Origin: Geomonas subterranea
Lineage (GTDB): Bacteria; Desulfobacterota; Desulfuromonadia; Geobacterales; Geobacteraceae
NCBI RefSeq assembly: GCF_019063845.1
Contig: NZ_CP077683.1
Span: 4,208,501-4,272,500, forward strand
Length of the DNA stretch: 64,000 nucleotides
Direction: 5' to 3'
Of the stretch, positions 34,926 to 44,090 are shown piece by piece. How positions within the stretch are numbered: the stretch's first letter is position 1; the number at the start of each line of letters is the position of its first letter. Under the pieces are notes generated by a model that did no database searches, was not told the DNA's origin, and was given only the letters and a program-made list of their open reading frames with translations. Both the position numbers and the translations under genes were made by a program.

Positions 34926-35654
34926 ATGATCATTATTCCGGCAATAGATCTGAAGAACGGCTGCTGCGTCCGTCTGGAGCAGGGGCTGATGGAGAAGGAC
35001 ACCGTTTTCAACGACGACCCGGGTGCGCAGGCGGCAGAGTGGCAGCGCCAGGGTGGCGAGATCCTCCATATCGTCGACCTCGACGGCGCCTTCGCCGGCG
35101 AGCCGAAGAACCGCTCCGCCATCGAGTCCATCGTCAAATCCGTCACCATCCCGACCCAGTTGGGCGGCGGCATCCGCGACATCGCCACCATCGAGGCATA
35201 CCTGTCGCTGGGCATCGGCCGCGTCATCATCGGCACCGCCGCGCAGAGGAACCCCGCCTTCGTGAAGGAGGCCTGCGCCAAGTTCCCCGGCAAGATCGTG
35301 GTCGGCATCGACGCCAAGAACGGCATGGTCGCGGTCCAGGGGTGGGCCGAGGTCACCGGCATCACGGCGACCGAACTCGCGCGGCAGTTCGAGGGTGACG
35401 GAGTCTCCGCCATCATCTACACCGACATCAGCCGTGACGGCATGATGCAGGGGCCGAACATCGAGGCGACCAAGGCGCTGGCCGAAGCCATCAACATCCC
35501 GGTGATCGCCTCCGGCGGCCTCTCGTCGCTCAAGGACATCGAGAACCTGATCGCGATCGAGTCCTCCGGTGTCACCGGCGTGATCACCGGCAAGGCCATC
35601 TACTCCGGCGCCATCAACCTCGCCGAAGCCATCGCACTGACCAAGAAGCAGTAG
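34926..35654 (+). CDS. hisA: Phosphoribosylformimino-5-aminoimidazole carboxamide ribotide isomerase
   Basis: 242-residue TIM barrel: [20 protein letters not shown] with the first catalytic Asp (PAIDLKNG). [20 protein letters not shown] with the second Asp, and [10 protein letters not shown] phosphate loops follow. It isomerises ProFAR to PRFAR for the HisH-HisF synthase encoded on both sides. Confidence 0.97.
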   Translation: MIIIPAIDLKNGCCVRLEQGLMEKDTVFNDDPGAQAAEWQRQGGEILHIVDLDGAFAGEPKNRSAIESIVKSVTIPTQLGGGIRDIATIEAYLSLGIGRVIIGTAAQRNPAFVKEACAKFPGKIVVGIDAKNGMVAVQGWAEVTGITATELARQFEGDGVSAIIYTDISRDGMMQGPNIEATKALAEAINIPVIASGGLSSLKDIENLIAIESSGVTGVITGKAIYSGAINLAEAIALTKKQ

Positions 35655-35671
35655 CAGGAGTCTCGGAGGTA

Positions 35672-35715
35672 GCACCTACCCCCACCCCCTAACCCCCTCC
35701 CGCAAGGGGAGGGGG
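35672..35715. repeat. Family C half element between hisA and hisF
   Basis: CACCTACCCCCACCCCCTAA and CCCCCTCCCGCAAGGGGAGG match the left half of family C in reverse complement. Confidence 0.6.
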
Positions 35716-35738
35716 ATTATGTTGTCTGGAGTTTTCAG

Positions 35739-36497
35739 ATGCTGACAAAAAGAATCATCCCCTGTCTCGACGTCAAAGGTGGCCGGGTAGTGAAAGGTGT
35801 CCAGTTCCTGGGCCTGCGCGATGCGGGCGACCCGGTCGAGATCGCCGAGCTGTACGACCAGCAGGGCGCGGACGAATTAACCTTCCTCGACATCACCGCA
35901 TCCTCCGACGAGCGCGACATCATCATCGACGTGGTGCGCAGGACCGCCGAGCGCGTCTTCATGCCGCTCACCGTCGGCGGCGGCGTCCGCACCGTCGACG
36001 ATATCCGGCGGTTGCTGAACGCCGGGGCCGACAAGGTCTCCATCAACACCGCGGCGGTGCATCGCCCCGAGTTCGTTAACGAGGCCGCCGAGCGCTTCGG
36101 CTCGCAGTGCACCGTGGTCGCCATCGACGCCCGCTCCCGCGCCACCGGCGGCTGGGAGGTCTACACCCACGGCGGCCGCAACCCGACCGGCATCGACGCT
36201 GTCGAGTGGGCGCAGCGCATGGAAGAGCTGGGTGCCGGGGAGATCCTGCTCACCAGCATGGACCGTGACGGCACCAAGGACGGCTACGACCTGCCGCTCA
36301 CCCGCGCCGTCGTCGACGCGGTCAGCATCCCGGTCATCGCCTCGGGCGGGGTCGGCGGACTTTCGCACCTCTACGACGGCTTCACCCAGGCCGGCGCCAG
36401 CGCCTGCCTCGCCGCCTCCATCTTCCACTACCGCGAGTACACCATCGAGGAAGCCAAGACCTATCTCCGCGAGCGCGGCGTGCCGGTAAGGCTGTAA
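35739..36497 (+). CDS. hisF: Imidazole glycerol phosphate synthase subunit HisF
   Basis: 252 residues. Both catalytic Asps are present: [16 protein letters not shown] and [11 protein letters not shown]. The phosphate loops are [11 protein letters not shown] and VIASGGVGG. It cyclises PRFAR with HisH-derived ammonia to IGP and AICAR. It serves as a useful in-window reference for the altered sugar-cluster HisF paralog (6150-6905), where the second Asp is Glu. Confidence 0.97.
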   Translation: MLTKRIIPCLDVKGGRVVKGVQFLGLRDAGDPVEIAELYDQQGADELTFLDITASSDERDIIIDVVRRTAERVFMPLTVGGGVRTVDDIRRLLNAGADKVSINTAAVHRPEFVNEAAERFGSQCTVVAIDARSRATGGWEVYTHGGRNPTGIDAVEWAQRMEELGAGEILLTSMDRDGTKDGYDLPLTRAVVDAVSIPVIASGGVGGLSHLYDGFTQAGASACLAASIFHYREYTIEEAKTYLRERGVPVRL

Positions 36498-36519
36498 CCG
36501 CGTAACGAAGCGCCGGCCC

Positions 36520-36627
36520 TGTAGGGGCGAATAATCATTCGCCCCCCTTTGCCGCCTCACCGTTTCAGTTGGCGGTGGGCGGTGGCCGGGGCCGCTGCGG
36601 CTGGGCAAATAGTTATTTGCCCCTACA
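36520..36627. repeat. Family B MITE-like element, copy 2 (108 bp)
   Basis: Terminal repeats TGTAGGGGC / GCCCCTACA with subterminal palindromes GGCGAATAATCATTCGCC and GGGCAAATAGTTATTTGCCC. The core shares a GGCTGGGCAAATA shoulder with copy 1 (22912-23016). It lies between hisF and hisE. Confidence 0.8.
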
Positions 36628-36664
36628 ACGAATGCACGAACCTTCCTCTCCCTGCGGTCGAACC

Positions 36665-36689
36665 TGTAGGGGCGAATAATCATTCGCCC
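36665..36689. repeat. Family B solo palindrome before hisE
   Basis: TGTAGGGGCGAATAATCATT and CGCCC: the left end of family B, 37 bp after the complete element. Confidence 0.65.
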
Positions 36690-36738
36690 TTCTCGCTCTC
36701 GCCACGAAGAGGATTTCATTCTTCCAGAGGAGTTCACG

Positions 36739-37068
36739 ATGGAAACACCCAAAGACGACATCATCGCCGCTGTCTACCGCGTCATCCAGGAGCGCAAGGC
36801 GAACCCGAGCGAAAACTCCTACACCGCGAGCCTCATGGCCAAGGGAATCGACAAGATCCTCAAGAAACTGGGCGAGGAGGCGACCGAGGTCGTCATCGCC
36901 GGCAAGGGGGGCAAGCGCGAGGAGATCGTCTACGAGACCGCCGACCTTTTCTTCCACAGCCTGGTCCTGCTCGGCTTCTACGACATCGACCCGGAGGAGG
37001 TCTACGCGGAGCTCCGGCGCCGCTTCGGCATGTCCGGCATCGAGGAGAAGAACTCCCGCGTCGGGTAG
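36739..37068 (+). CDS. hisE: Phosphoribosyl-ATP pyrophosphatase
   Basis: 109-residue all-alpha NTP pyrophosphohydrolase fold. ENSYTASLMAKGIDKILKKL and EEATEVVIAGKGGKREEIVYETADLFFH carry the Glu/Asp Mg-binding residues (ExxE...ExxD). It hydrolyses PR-ATP, the second step. It is a stand-alone HisE; the PR-AMP cyclohydrolase hisI is not fused and not present in the window. ATG follows AGAGGAGTTCACG. It is the last visible his gene. Confidence 0.96.
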   Translation: METPKDDIIAAVYRVIQERKANPSENSYTASLMAKGIDKILKKLGEEATEVVIAGKGGKREEIVYETADLFFHSLVLLGFYDIDPEEVYAELRRRFGMSGIEEKNSRVG

Positions 37069-37093
37069 CTCGTTCCACAATGGCACAAATGCC

Positions 37094-37121
37094 TTGACAA
37101 AAAAGACCGCGATGGTATATT
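37094..37121 (+). promoter_or_regulatory. Sigma-70 promoter of the rpsU-yqeY-cvpA-dnaG-rpoD operon
   Basis: TTGACA, a 16-base spacer and TATATT, about 73 nt upstream of the rpsU ATG. Confidence 0.75.
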
Positions 37122-37199
37122 GCTGGTTCCTTGAATAATGTCTGCCGGCCCGTACCCACACAAGTCGTAAATCTAGCTAGAGAAGGGGGGGGAATATGA

Positions 37200-37397
37200 A
37201 TGCCGGGAGTAAAGGTAAAAGAAACTGAACCGTTTGAGCTCGCGCTCAAGAAGTTCAAGAAGCAGTGCGAGAAAGCCGGAATCCTTTCTGAGGTCCGCAA
37301 AAGAGAGCACTACGAGAAGCCGAGCATCAAGAAGAAGAAGAAGGCCATTGCCGCTCGCAAGCGCGCTCTGAAAAAACAGCGCAAGATGGTCGACTAA
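37200..37397 (+). CDS. rpsU: 30S ribosomal protein S21
   Basis: 65 residues: [20 protein letters not shown] start, then the basic tail [19 protein letters not shown]. It is the first gene of the macromolecular synthesis operon, as in many bacteria. The start at 37200 is supported by AGAAGGGGGGG upstream and by family alignment. Confidence 0.96.
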   Translation: MPGVKVKETEPFELALKKFKKQCEKAGILSEVRKREHYEKPSIKKKKKAIAARKRALKKQRKMVD

Positions 37398-37410
37398 GAA
37401 AGAGGGTTTC

Positions 37411-37854
37411 ATGCAACTGAGGGAGAGGCTTAACGCGGAACTGAAGGAGGCGATGAGAAGTCGTGATACCTTGCGTTTATCTACCATCCGCATGGTACTC
37501 TCCTCGGTGAAAAACCGCGATATCGAGCTCAGGCGTGAACTGAACGATAGCGAGATCACCGAAACCATCGTTACCCTCTGCAAGCAGCGCAGGGAATCCA
37601 TCCGACTCTTTAAGGAAGCAGGCAGGCAGGAGTTGGTGGATAAGGAGGAAGCGGAGCTCGCGCTCCTCATGGGCTACCTCCCCCAGCAGCTGACACGGGA
37701 AGAGCTGGCCGAGCTGGTGACGAAAGTCATAGCGGAAGTCGGCGCTACCGGCGGCAAGTCGATGGGCAAGGTCATGAAGGCCATCCAGCCCCAAGTCGCC
37801 GGCCGTGCAGATGGCAAACTGGTGAGCGAAGTTGTGAAGGAAAAACTCGCATGA
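37411..37854 (+). CDS. GatB/YqeY domain protein
   Basis: 147 residues. LRERLNAELKEAMRSRDTLRLSTIRMVLSSVKNRDIELRR is the standard YqeY start (helical), and the GatB_Yqey C-terminal motif MGKVMKAIQPQVAGRADG is present. It resembles the tRNA-binding tail of the amidotransferase GatB, suggesting tRNA interaction, but its function is not known. It lies 13 bp after rpsU and before cvpA-dnaG; conserved linkage with dnaG/rpoD is common. Confidence 0.93.
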   Translation: MQLRERLNAELKEAMRSRDTLRLSTIRMVLSSVKNRDIELRRELNDSEITETIVTLCKQRRESIRLFKEAGRQELVDKEEAELALLMGYLPQQLTREELAELVTKVIAEVGATGGKSMGKVMKAIQPQVAGRADGKLVSEVVKEKLA

Positions 37855-37860
37855 TCAATG

Positions 37861-37883
37861 CCCCCGGGACTAGTTCCCGGGGG
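37861..37883 (+). terminator. Strong hairpin after yqeY (possible attenuator)
   Basis: Stem CCCCCGGGA / TCCCGGGGG, only followed by CCTTGCGGGTTTTG, so the U-tract is weak. It may attenuate expression between rpsU-yqeY and cvpA-dnaG-rpoD. Confidence 0.45.
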
Positions 37884-37970
37884 ACCTTGCGGGTTTTGGG
37901 TGTCATGAGTAGGGGCGAATCGCAGCGATTCCCCCTTCTTTTGCTTTGTGGCTAGTGACCAGGTGTTTGC

Positions 37971-38537
37971 ATGATCCTTCTTGACATCCTTATCTGGGTC
38001 GTATTGCTTTTCTTTGTGGCGAAGGGGTTCTCGAAGGGGTTGGTGCGTGAGGCTTGCTCCCTGCTTGGCCTCGTCACGGGCGGCTGGGCCGCTTTCCGAT
38101 ACTATTCCACTCTCAGTCTGGGGATCAGGCACTTCATCAACCTCCCCCCGCAGGTCGCGCAGCCGCTGGCGTTCCTCCTTATCTTCATGCTGCTCGGCAT
38201 GCTTTTCTATTTCCTCGGTCATCTGCTCACCGTCGTTTTGAAAGTCATGCTCCTGGGCGGGATCAACCGCGCCGGCGGGATCGTCTTCGGTTTCCTCCAG
38301 GGGGGCTTTATCCTCTGCGTGCTCCTCTACCTGGCCACCACCAAGCCGATGCCGGAGAAGGTGAAGGTCTGGATCCACGGATCCAAGACCGCGGCCGCGT
38401 TCGCCTCGACGGGAGGGGATATAGCGGCCGGCTGGGAAGGCGCCATAGCCCAGCACAGGGAAACCAGGGACGCCGCGGAACCAGGGGAAAAAAAAGAAGT
38501 AAAGGCGTCGACTCCGCACGGAGCGCATAAGAAATAA
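37971..38537 (+). CDS. CvpA family membrane protein
   Basis: 188 residues with four membrane segments: ILLDILIWVVLLFFVAKGF, then segments near 30-50, 65-95 and 105-125. They are followed by a charged, Glu/Lys-rich C-terminal tail. FSKGLVREACSLLGLVTGGW is the conserved CvpA motif. The family is linked to colicin V production and to envelope or biofilm traits; the mechanism is unknown. It lies 12 bp upstream of dnaG, so probably in the same operon. Confidence 0.85.
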   Translation: MILLDILIWVVLLFFVAKGFSKGLVREACSLLGLVTGGWAAFRYYSTLSLGIRHFINLPPQVAQPLAFLLIFMLLGMLFYFLGHLLTVVLKVMLLGGINRAGGIVFGFLQGGFILCVLLYLATTKPMPEKVKVWIHGSKTAAAFASTGGDIAAGWEGAIAQHRETRDAAEPGEKKEVKASTPHGAHKK

Positions 38538-38549
38538 GGATCAACCGCA

Positions 38550-40307
38550 GTGTCGACGATACCGGACGAGAAGATCAGGGAAGTACGCGAGAGGGCCCCG
38601 ATCCTGCAGGTTGTCTCCGACTACATGAGCCTCAAGAAGTCCGGGGCCAACTACCAGGGGGTCTGCCCCTTTCACGGCGAGAAGACCGCGTCGTTCAACG
38701 TGAACCCGGCGCGCGGCATCTTCCATTGCTTTGGTTGCGGCGTGGGAGGGAACTCCATCGATTTCGTCATGCGCATGGAAGGGCTTGCCTTCCCGCAGGC
38801 GGTCAAGTTCCTGGCCAAGAAGGTGGGGGTGGAAATCCCCGAGCGGGAACTGACCCGCGAAGAGAAGCGCAAGGTGGACGAGCAGGAGCAGGCCTACCAG
38901 ATCAACGAGCTGGCCTGCGAGTTTTACCGGCGTGTGCTGGAATCGGACGAGGCGGGTGCCGCCGGAAGGGCCTACCTCGAGAAACGAGGGGTCGACCGGG
39001 ACACCGCCGCCACCTACCGCATGGGCTTCGCACCGGCGGGATGGGACAACCTGACCAGTTTTCTGCGGCGCAAGGGGATCCCGCTCGACGCTGCGGAGAA
39101 ACTTGGCCTTTTGAGAAAACGCGAGGGGAAGGACGGCTACTACGACACCTTCCGGAACCGTCTCCTCTTCACCATCGCGGACCTGCACGGGCGGGCCATC
39201 GGTTTCGGCGGGCGGGTCATGGACGACTCGCTCCCCAAGTACATAAATTCCCCGGAGTCCATCGTTTACCGCAAGAGCGAGGTCCTGTTCGGCATCGACC
39301 TGGCCAAGAAGGGGATGCGTGAGAAGGGGAGCGCCATCGTGGTCGAGGGGTACTTCGATCACCTGGCACTGTACCGGGCCGGTTTCACCAACGTGGTGGC
39401 GACCTGCGGCACGGCGCTGACCCAGCCGCACGTGAAGCTGCTGCGCCGCTACGCCGACCGCGCCTTCATGCTCTTTGACGGCGACGAAGCCGGCCGCAAG
39501 GCGACGGTCCGCTCCATGGAGCTGTTCCTCGAAGAGGGGTTTCCGGCGCGGGTGGTCGAAGTCCCGGCGGAGGACGACCCCGACACCTTCATCAACCGGG
39601 AAGGGGGCGCGGCCTTCCAGCCGCTTCTGGACAAGGCGCTCCCCATCTTCGAGTCGTTCTACAAGGGACTGCTCAAACGCATGGACGTGAGGGGCGTGGA
39701 AGGGAAGGTCGCCTTCGTGAACGAGGTGTCGCCGCGGCTGCAGAAGATCGCCGACCCGGTGGAGCGCGGGCTCTACGAGAAGGAGATCTGCCGGGCTGTG
39801 GGCATCGACCGCGCCATGCTGCTCCAGAAAGTGGGCATCCCGGCACGACCCCAGGCGCCGCGCCCGCAGCCCAAGGGGGCGCCGCAGCAGGCCGGCACTG
39901 AAGAGGTGCTGTTGACCCTAATGGTGAAGTACCCGGACGTGGTGCTAAGGGTTCGGGATCTCGGTGCCGATAAGCTCTTCAGCGCCAGCCACCTGAAGCT
40001 GGCGCAGGCCATCGTGGCACAGTCGGAAACGGGGGATCTCGATCTCCCCCTGGTGTTGGAACAGATCGAATCGCACGAGGAAAGAAGCCGTCTCTATTCG
40101 CTGTTCGTGGAGGACGCGCACCTGGAGGACCTTGATCCAGTCAAGGCCTTCGAACAGTGCTGCCAAGCCCTGGAACGACGAGCGCTCAAGGGGGGCGGCA
40201 AGACCCTGGCGAGGGAATTGGCCACGGTCGACCCGGATTCTCCGCGCTATCTGGAGATCCTGTCTGAACTTGAGCGGTTGCGTAATAAAAAATCGAAATT
40301 ACTATAG
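38550..40307 (+). CDS. dnaG: DNA primase
   Basis: 585 residues from GTG (AAGGATCAACCGCA upstream). The N-terminal zinc-binding domain has CPFHGEKTASFNVNPARG and FHCFGCG (CHC2 type, residues ~40-64). The catalytic domain carries the TOPRIM strand AIVVEGYFDHLALYRAGF (~266) and the metal site MLFDGDEAGRKA (DxD). The helicase-binding C-terminal domain follows ~residue 440. It primes replication. It is linked to rpoD as usual. Confidence 0.97.
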   Translation: MSTIPDEKIREVRERAPILQVVSDYMSLKKSGANYQGVCPFHGEKTASFNVNPARGIFHCFGCGVGGNSIDFVMRMEGLAFPQAVKFLAKKVGVEIPERELTREEKRKVDEQEQAYQINELACEFYRRVLESDEAGAAGRAYLEKRGVDRDTAATYRMGFAPAGWDNLTSFLRRKGIPLDAAEKLGLLRKREGKDGYYDTFRNRLLFTIADLHGRAIGFGGRVMDDSLPKYINSPESIVYRKSEVLFGIDLAKKGMREKGSAIVVEGYFDHLALYRAGFTNVVATCGTALTQPHVKLLRRYADRAFMLFDGDEAGRKATVRSMELFLEEGFPARVVEVPAEDDPDTFINREGGAAFQPLLDKALPIFESFYKGLLKRMDVRGVEGKVAFVNEVSPRLQKIADPVERGLYEKEICRAVGIDRAMLLQKVGIPARPQAPRPQPKGAPQQAGTEEVLLTLMVKYPDVVLRVRDLGADKLFSASHLKLAQAIVAQSETGDLDLPLVLEQIESHEERSRLYSLFVEDAHLEDLDPVKAFEQCCQALERRALKGGGKTLARELATVDPDSPRYLEILSELERLRNKKSKLL

Positions 40308-40359
40308 TAGGATTCAAGCGGTAGCTGTGCTGGATTCAAGCTGTAGCGGAGCGTGGTAA

Positions 40360-42114
40360 ATGGCCAAGAAAAGCATGGACGAAGTGAAGCAGCTTATCGA
40401 CCTGGGCAAGGAGAAAGGTTTTCTCACCTATGAAGAGGTGAACGACCTGCTCCCCCCTGACATCGTCTCCTCCGACCAGATCGACGATGTGATGAGCATG
40501 TTTGGCGATATGGACATCGAGATCGTGGACTCCGCCCAAAAGGTGAAGATCCCCAAGATCAAGATGGACCTCGAGGAAGAGGAAGAGCACGAAGGCGGCG
40601 AGGGTGAAGAAGTAGAGTTCGAGCCCGGCACCCTCGGCCGCACCAGCGACCCCGTGCGCATGTACCTGCGCGAAATGGGTTCTGTATCCCTTTTGACCCG
40701 CGAGGGCGAGGTCGAGATCGCCAAGAGGATCGAAGTCGGCGAGCGCGACGTCGCCAGCGTCATCCTGAACACCCCGATCACCGTGCGCGAGGTCATCTCC
40801 CTGGGGGATCGTCTGCGCAAGCAGCAGATCGGCGCCATCGAGATCTCCAAGGACGTCGAGGAAGAGGTCCTGGAAGAGGGCGAAGAGGATCTGCAGGCGC
40901 TGCGCGTTCTCGGCATCATCGACGAGATCCACGAAATGTCCCAGCGCATGGAGCAGATCCAGACCGCGCTGGAAGGTAAGGTCTCCGCCAAGGAAGGCGA
41001 GGCGCTCAACACCGAGCACGGCGAGCTGAAGGTCAAGATGGCCGAGACCCTCAAGTCGCTGCGCCTCAAAGACCGCCACATCGAGAAGATCGCCCAGCGT
41101 CTGAAGGAGCTCTCCTGCAAGGTCGACACCGTCATGCAGGAGATCGCCGAACTGGAGAAGGAAACCAGCACCGTCAAGGACGTGTTCCTGGCCGCCTTCG
41201 AAGGGCTGAAGAACGCTTCCGATGCCGACTTCTCGAAGAAGATGAACATGAGCCTGGAAGAGGGGCAGAAGCTCGAGAAGCGCTACCGCTCCAGCGAGGC
41301 GAAGCTCAAGAAGATCGAGCAGGAGTCCGGCTTCAAGGCGAGCGAACTCGCCAACGCGCTCCTCGCCATCGAGGAAGGAGAGCACAAGGCCAAGCTGGCC
41401 AAGAGTGAGCTTGTCGAAGCGAACCTCCGCCTGGTGGTCTCCATCGCCAAGAAGTACACCAACCGCGGCCTGCAGTTCCTCGACCTGATCCAGGAAGGGA
41501 ACATCGGCCTCATGAAGGCGGTGGACAAGTTCGAGTACCAGCGCGGCTACAAGTTCTCCACCTACGCCACCTGGTGGATCCGTCAGGCCATCACCCGCGC
41601 CATTGCGGACCAGGCCCGCACCATCCGTATCCCGGTGCACATGATCGAGACCATCAACAAGCTGATCCGTACCAGCCGCCAGCTGGTGCAGGAGATCGGC
41701 CGCGAGCCCTCCCCGGAGGAGATCGCCGAGCGCATGGCGCTGCCGCTGGACAAGGTCAGGAAGGTCCTCAAGATCGCCAAGGAGCCGATCTCCCTGGAGA
41801 CCCCGATCGGCGAGGAGGAAGATTCCCATCTTGGCGACTTCATCGAGGACAAGGGCGTGGTATCCCCCCTCGAGGCGGTCATCAAGGCGAACCTCTCCGA
41901 GCAGACCTCCCGCGTGCTCTCCACCCTCACCCCGCGTGAGGAAAAGGTGCTCAGGATGCGTTTCGGCATTGGCGAGAAGAGCGACCACACCCTGGAAGAA
42001 GTCGGCCAGGACTTCGAGGTAACCCGCGAGAGGATCCGGCAGATCGAGGCCAAGGCGCTCAGGAAGCTGCGGCACCCGAGCCGGGCGAAGAAGCTGAAGA
42101 GCTTCGTAGAGTAG
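40360..42114 (+). CDS. rpoD: RNA polymerase primary sigma factor (sigma-70)
   Basis: 584 residues. Region 1.1 occupies the first ~80 residues and an acidic stretch follows. Region 1.2 reads [21 protein letters not shown] large nonconserved domain lies at ~120-330. Region 2 shows [40 protein letters not shown], region 3 [13 protein letters not shown], and region 4.2 the helix-turn-helix [32 protein letters not shown] precedes the ATG. It is the last gene of the macromolecular synthesis operon and is followed by a strong terminator. Confidence 0.97.
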   Translation: MAKKSMDEVKQLIDLGKEKGFLTYEEVNDLLPPDIVSSDQIDDVMSMFGDMDIEIVDSAQKVKIPKIKMDLEEEEEHEGGEGEEVEFEPGTLGRTSDPVRMYLREMGSVSLLTREGEVEIAKRIEVGERDVASVILNTPITVREVISLGDRLRKQQIGAIEISKDVEEEVLEEGEEDLQALRVLGIIDEIHEMSQRMEQIQTALEGKVSAKEGEALNTEHGELKVKMAETLKSLRLKDRHIEKIAQRLKELSCKVDTVMQEIAELEKETSTVKDVFLAAFEGLKNASDADFSKKMNMSLEEGQKLEKRYRSSEAKLKKIEQESGFKASELANALLAIEEGEHKAKLAKSELVEANLRLVVSIAKKYTNRGLQFLDLIQEGNIGLMKAVDKFEYQRGYKFSTYATWWIRQAITRAIADQARTIRIPVHMIETINKLIRTSRQLVQEIGREPSPEEIAERMALPLDKVRKVLKIAKEPISLETPIGEEEDSHLGDFIEDKGVVSPLEAVIKANLSEQTSRVLSTLTPREEKVLRMRFGIGEKSDHTLEEVGQDFEVTRERIRQIEAKALRKLRHPSRAKKLKSFVE

Positions 42115-42120
42115 TCACCA

Positions 42121-42156
42121 AAGGCCGCACCGGAATCGCCGGCGCGGCCTTTTTTA
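42121..42156 (+). terminator. Rho-independent terminator of rpoD
   Basis: Stem AAGGCCGC / GCGGCCTT with an additional CCGG pair, followed by TTTTTTATT. It ends the operon right after the rpoD stop. Confidence 0.9.
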
Positions 42157-42239
42157 TTGGAAAAACAACCTTGGAACACAGAGGACGCAGAGGAAAAGCC
42201 GAAGCGGGCACGGAGTAAAGCCCCTTTGGTATCCCATAA

Positions 42240-42282
42240 GCCCTCGCCCTCAGGGAGAGGGCGGCCGCAGGCCGGGTGAGGG
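42240..42282. repeat. Family E-type hairpin upstream of queC
   Basis: CCCTCGCCCTCAGGGAGAGG followed by CGGCCGCAGGCCGGGTGAGG. It is a half-length member of the family. Confidence 0.5.
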
Positions 42283-42319
42283 GCCTTCTGCGCGACATGA
42301 TTTCAAATAGAGGTAAGCG

Positions 42320-42997
42320 ATGAAGAAGAAAGCGGTAATCCTGTACAGCGGCGGGCTTGATTCCACCACCTGCATGGCGATCGCCAGGCACCAGGGGTTC
42401 GAGCCCTACGCCATGAGCTTCAGCTACGGACAGCGCCACCAGCACGAAGTGGCCCTCGCCAAAATGAACGCGCGCCCGATGGGGGCGGTGGACCACATGC
42501 TGGTCGAGTTCGACCTGCGGATGATGGGGGGGAGCGCCCTCACCTCCGACATCGCCGTCCCCAAGGAAGGGGTGGGTGAAGAAATCCCGGTCACCTACGT
42601 TCCGGCCCGGAACACCATCTTCCTCTCCTTCGCACTGGGGTGGGCCGAAACATTGGGGGCCTTCGACATTTTCATCGGTGTGAACGCCCTCGACTACTCG
42701 GGCTACCCCGACTGCCGGCCTGAGTACATCGCGGCCTACGAGACAATGGCCAACCTCGCCACCAAGGCGGGGGTGGAAGGGAAGAAAATGACCATCCACA
42801 CGCCGCTCATAAGCCTCACCAAGGCCGAGATCATCAAGACCGGCCTGACCCTGGGCGTGGACTACGGCAAGACCCATTCCTGCTACGATCCGACCGAGGA
42901 CGGCGCCGCCTGCGGCCTGTGCGACTCCTGCCGCCTGCGCCTGAAAGGATTCGCGGAGTTGGGCGTCACCGACCCGGTCCGTTACGTCAAGCGCTAG
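42320..42997 (+). CDS. queC: 7-cyano-7-deazaguanine synthase
   Basis: 225 residues. The ATP-PPase loop [18 protein letters not shown] is at the N-terminus. The zinc site [20 protein letters not shown] is at the C-terminus. It converts carboxydeazaguanine to preQ0 in queuosine synthesis. folE2, which makes the pathway precursor from GTP, lies 158 bp downstream. No preQ1 riboswitch pattern was recognised upstream. Confidence 0.97.
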   Translation: MKKKAVILYSGGLDSTTCMAIARHQGFEPYAMSFSYGQRHQHEVALAKMNARPMGAVDHMLVEFDLRMMGGSALTSDIAVPKEGVGEEIPVTYVPARNTIFLSFALGWAETLGAFDIFIGVNALDYSGYPDCRPEYIAAYETMANLATKAGVEGKKMTIHTPLISLTKAEIIKTGLTLGVDYGKTHSCYDPTEDGAACGLCDSCRLRLKGFAELGVTDPVRYVKR

Positions 42998-43025
42998 TCC
43001 CGGCAGATCTACCATCATTCAACCG

Positions 43026-43134
43026 TCCCTCCCTCTCCTTCCGGGAGAGGGCCGGGGTGAGGGTGCCATAATGGGCGATACCCTCACTCCGTGGCAACGC
43101 CCTCACCCCTTCCCCTCTCCCAAAGGGCGAGGGG
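43026..43134. repeat. Family E element between queC and folE2
   Basis: CCTCCCTCTCCTTCCGGGAG and GGCCGGGGTGAGGGTGCC at the left are mirrored by CAACGCCCTCACCCC and CTCTCCCAAAGGGCGAGGGG at the right. Confidence 0.7.
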
Positions 43135-43155
43135 GAACAGCGGCTGAGGAAAGGC

Positions 43156-43965
43156 ATGAGCAAAGATATGGAGCAGAAGAAAGAAGGCAAGACCCTCACC
43201 GACGTGCAGCTTACCCGCGACACCCGCAACATCGCCATCGGCAAGGTGGGGGTGAAGGACGTCTCGTATCCCATCGTGGTGATGGACAAGAACAAGAAGT
43301 TCCAGAACACCATCGCGCGCATCAACATGTACGTCGACCTCCCGCACCACTTCAAGGGAACCCACATGAGCCGTTTCGTGGAGATCCTTAACAAGTACCG
43401 GGAGGACATCGCCCTCGACAAGCTGGAGGTGATCCTCTCCACCATGAAGGAGAAACTGGGCGCCTCCAACGCGCACCTGGAGATGGAATTCCCCTACTTC
43501 GTGGAGAAGAAGGCGCCGGTTTCCAGGGCGAAAAGCCTCATGGAGTACACCTGCACCTTCAGCGCGTCGCTTTCCGACCAATTCGACTTCGTGCTCGGGA
43601 TCAAGGTTCCGGTCACCTCGCTTTGCCCCTGCAGCAAGGAACTCTCCAGCTACGGTGCCCATAACCAGCGCTCGATCATGACCGTCCAGGTCCGCTACAG
43701 CGAATTCATCTGGATCGAGGACCTCATCGACATCATCGAGGAGTGCGGCTCGTCGCCTGTGTATTCCCTGCTGAAGCGCGAAGACGAGAAGTTCGTCACC
43801 GAGCGTGCCTACGAAAACCCGCGTTTCGTTGAGGATATGGTGCGCGAGGCGACGGTGCGTCTGCTATCTATGGGAAATATCACGTGGTTTTCCGTTGAGG
43901 CAGAGAACTTTGAATCCATACACAAGCACTCCGCGTATGCCGCTATCGAGCGGAAAAAAGGATAG
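43156..43965 (+). CDS. folE2: GTP cyclohydrolase FolE2 (type IB)
   Basis: 269 residues. Family motifs are DVQLTRDTRNIAIGKVGVKD and the metal/catalytic Cys region VTSLCPCSKELSSYGAHNQRS, with EDLIDIIEECGSSPVYSLLKREDE near the C-terminus. It converts GTP to dihydroneopterin triphosphate, feeding folate and queuosine. Type IB enzymes use several metals and often support growth when zinc is low. ATG follows AGGAAAGGC. Context (queC) fits deazapurine synthesis. Confidence 0.95.
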   Translation: MSKDMEQKKEGKTLTDVQLTRDTRNIAIGKVGVKDVSYPIVVMDKNKKFQNTIARINMYVDLPHHFKGTHMSRFVEILNKYREDIALDKLEVILSTMKEKLGASNAHLEMEFPYFVEKKAPVSRAKSLMEYTCTFSASLSDQFDFVLGIKVPVTSLCPCSKELSSYGAHNQRSIMTVQVRYSEFIWIEDLIDIIEECGSSPVYSLLKREDEKFVTERAYENPRFVEDMVREATVRLLSMGNITWFSVEAENFESIHKHSAYAAIERKKG

Positions 43966-44090
43966 CCGCTTCTGCCACGTCAACAGCTTGACTGGCTCCG
44001 TCTGTGGATAAGTTTGTTGAAAAGTGGGAAAATTGTGGATAACTCTAGCTTTTAATCCTTCATTTAACTCCCTTAAGGTTTCTCTCTCTA

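Noticed and set aside
42157-42319. preQ1 riboswitch before queC
   Set aside because: No matching short pseudoknot sequence; the gap is filled by a terminator and a family E hairpin.
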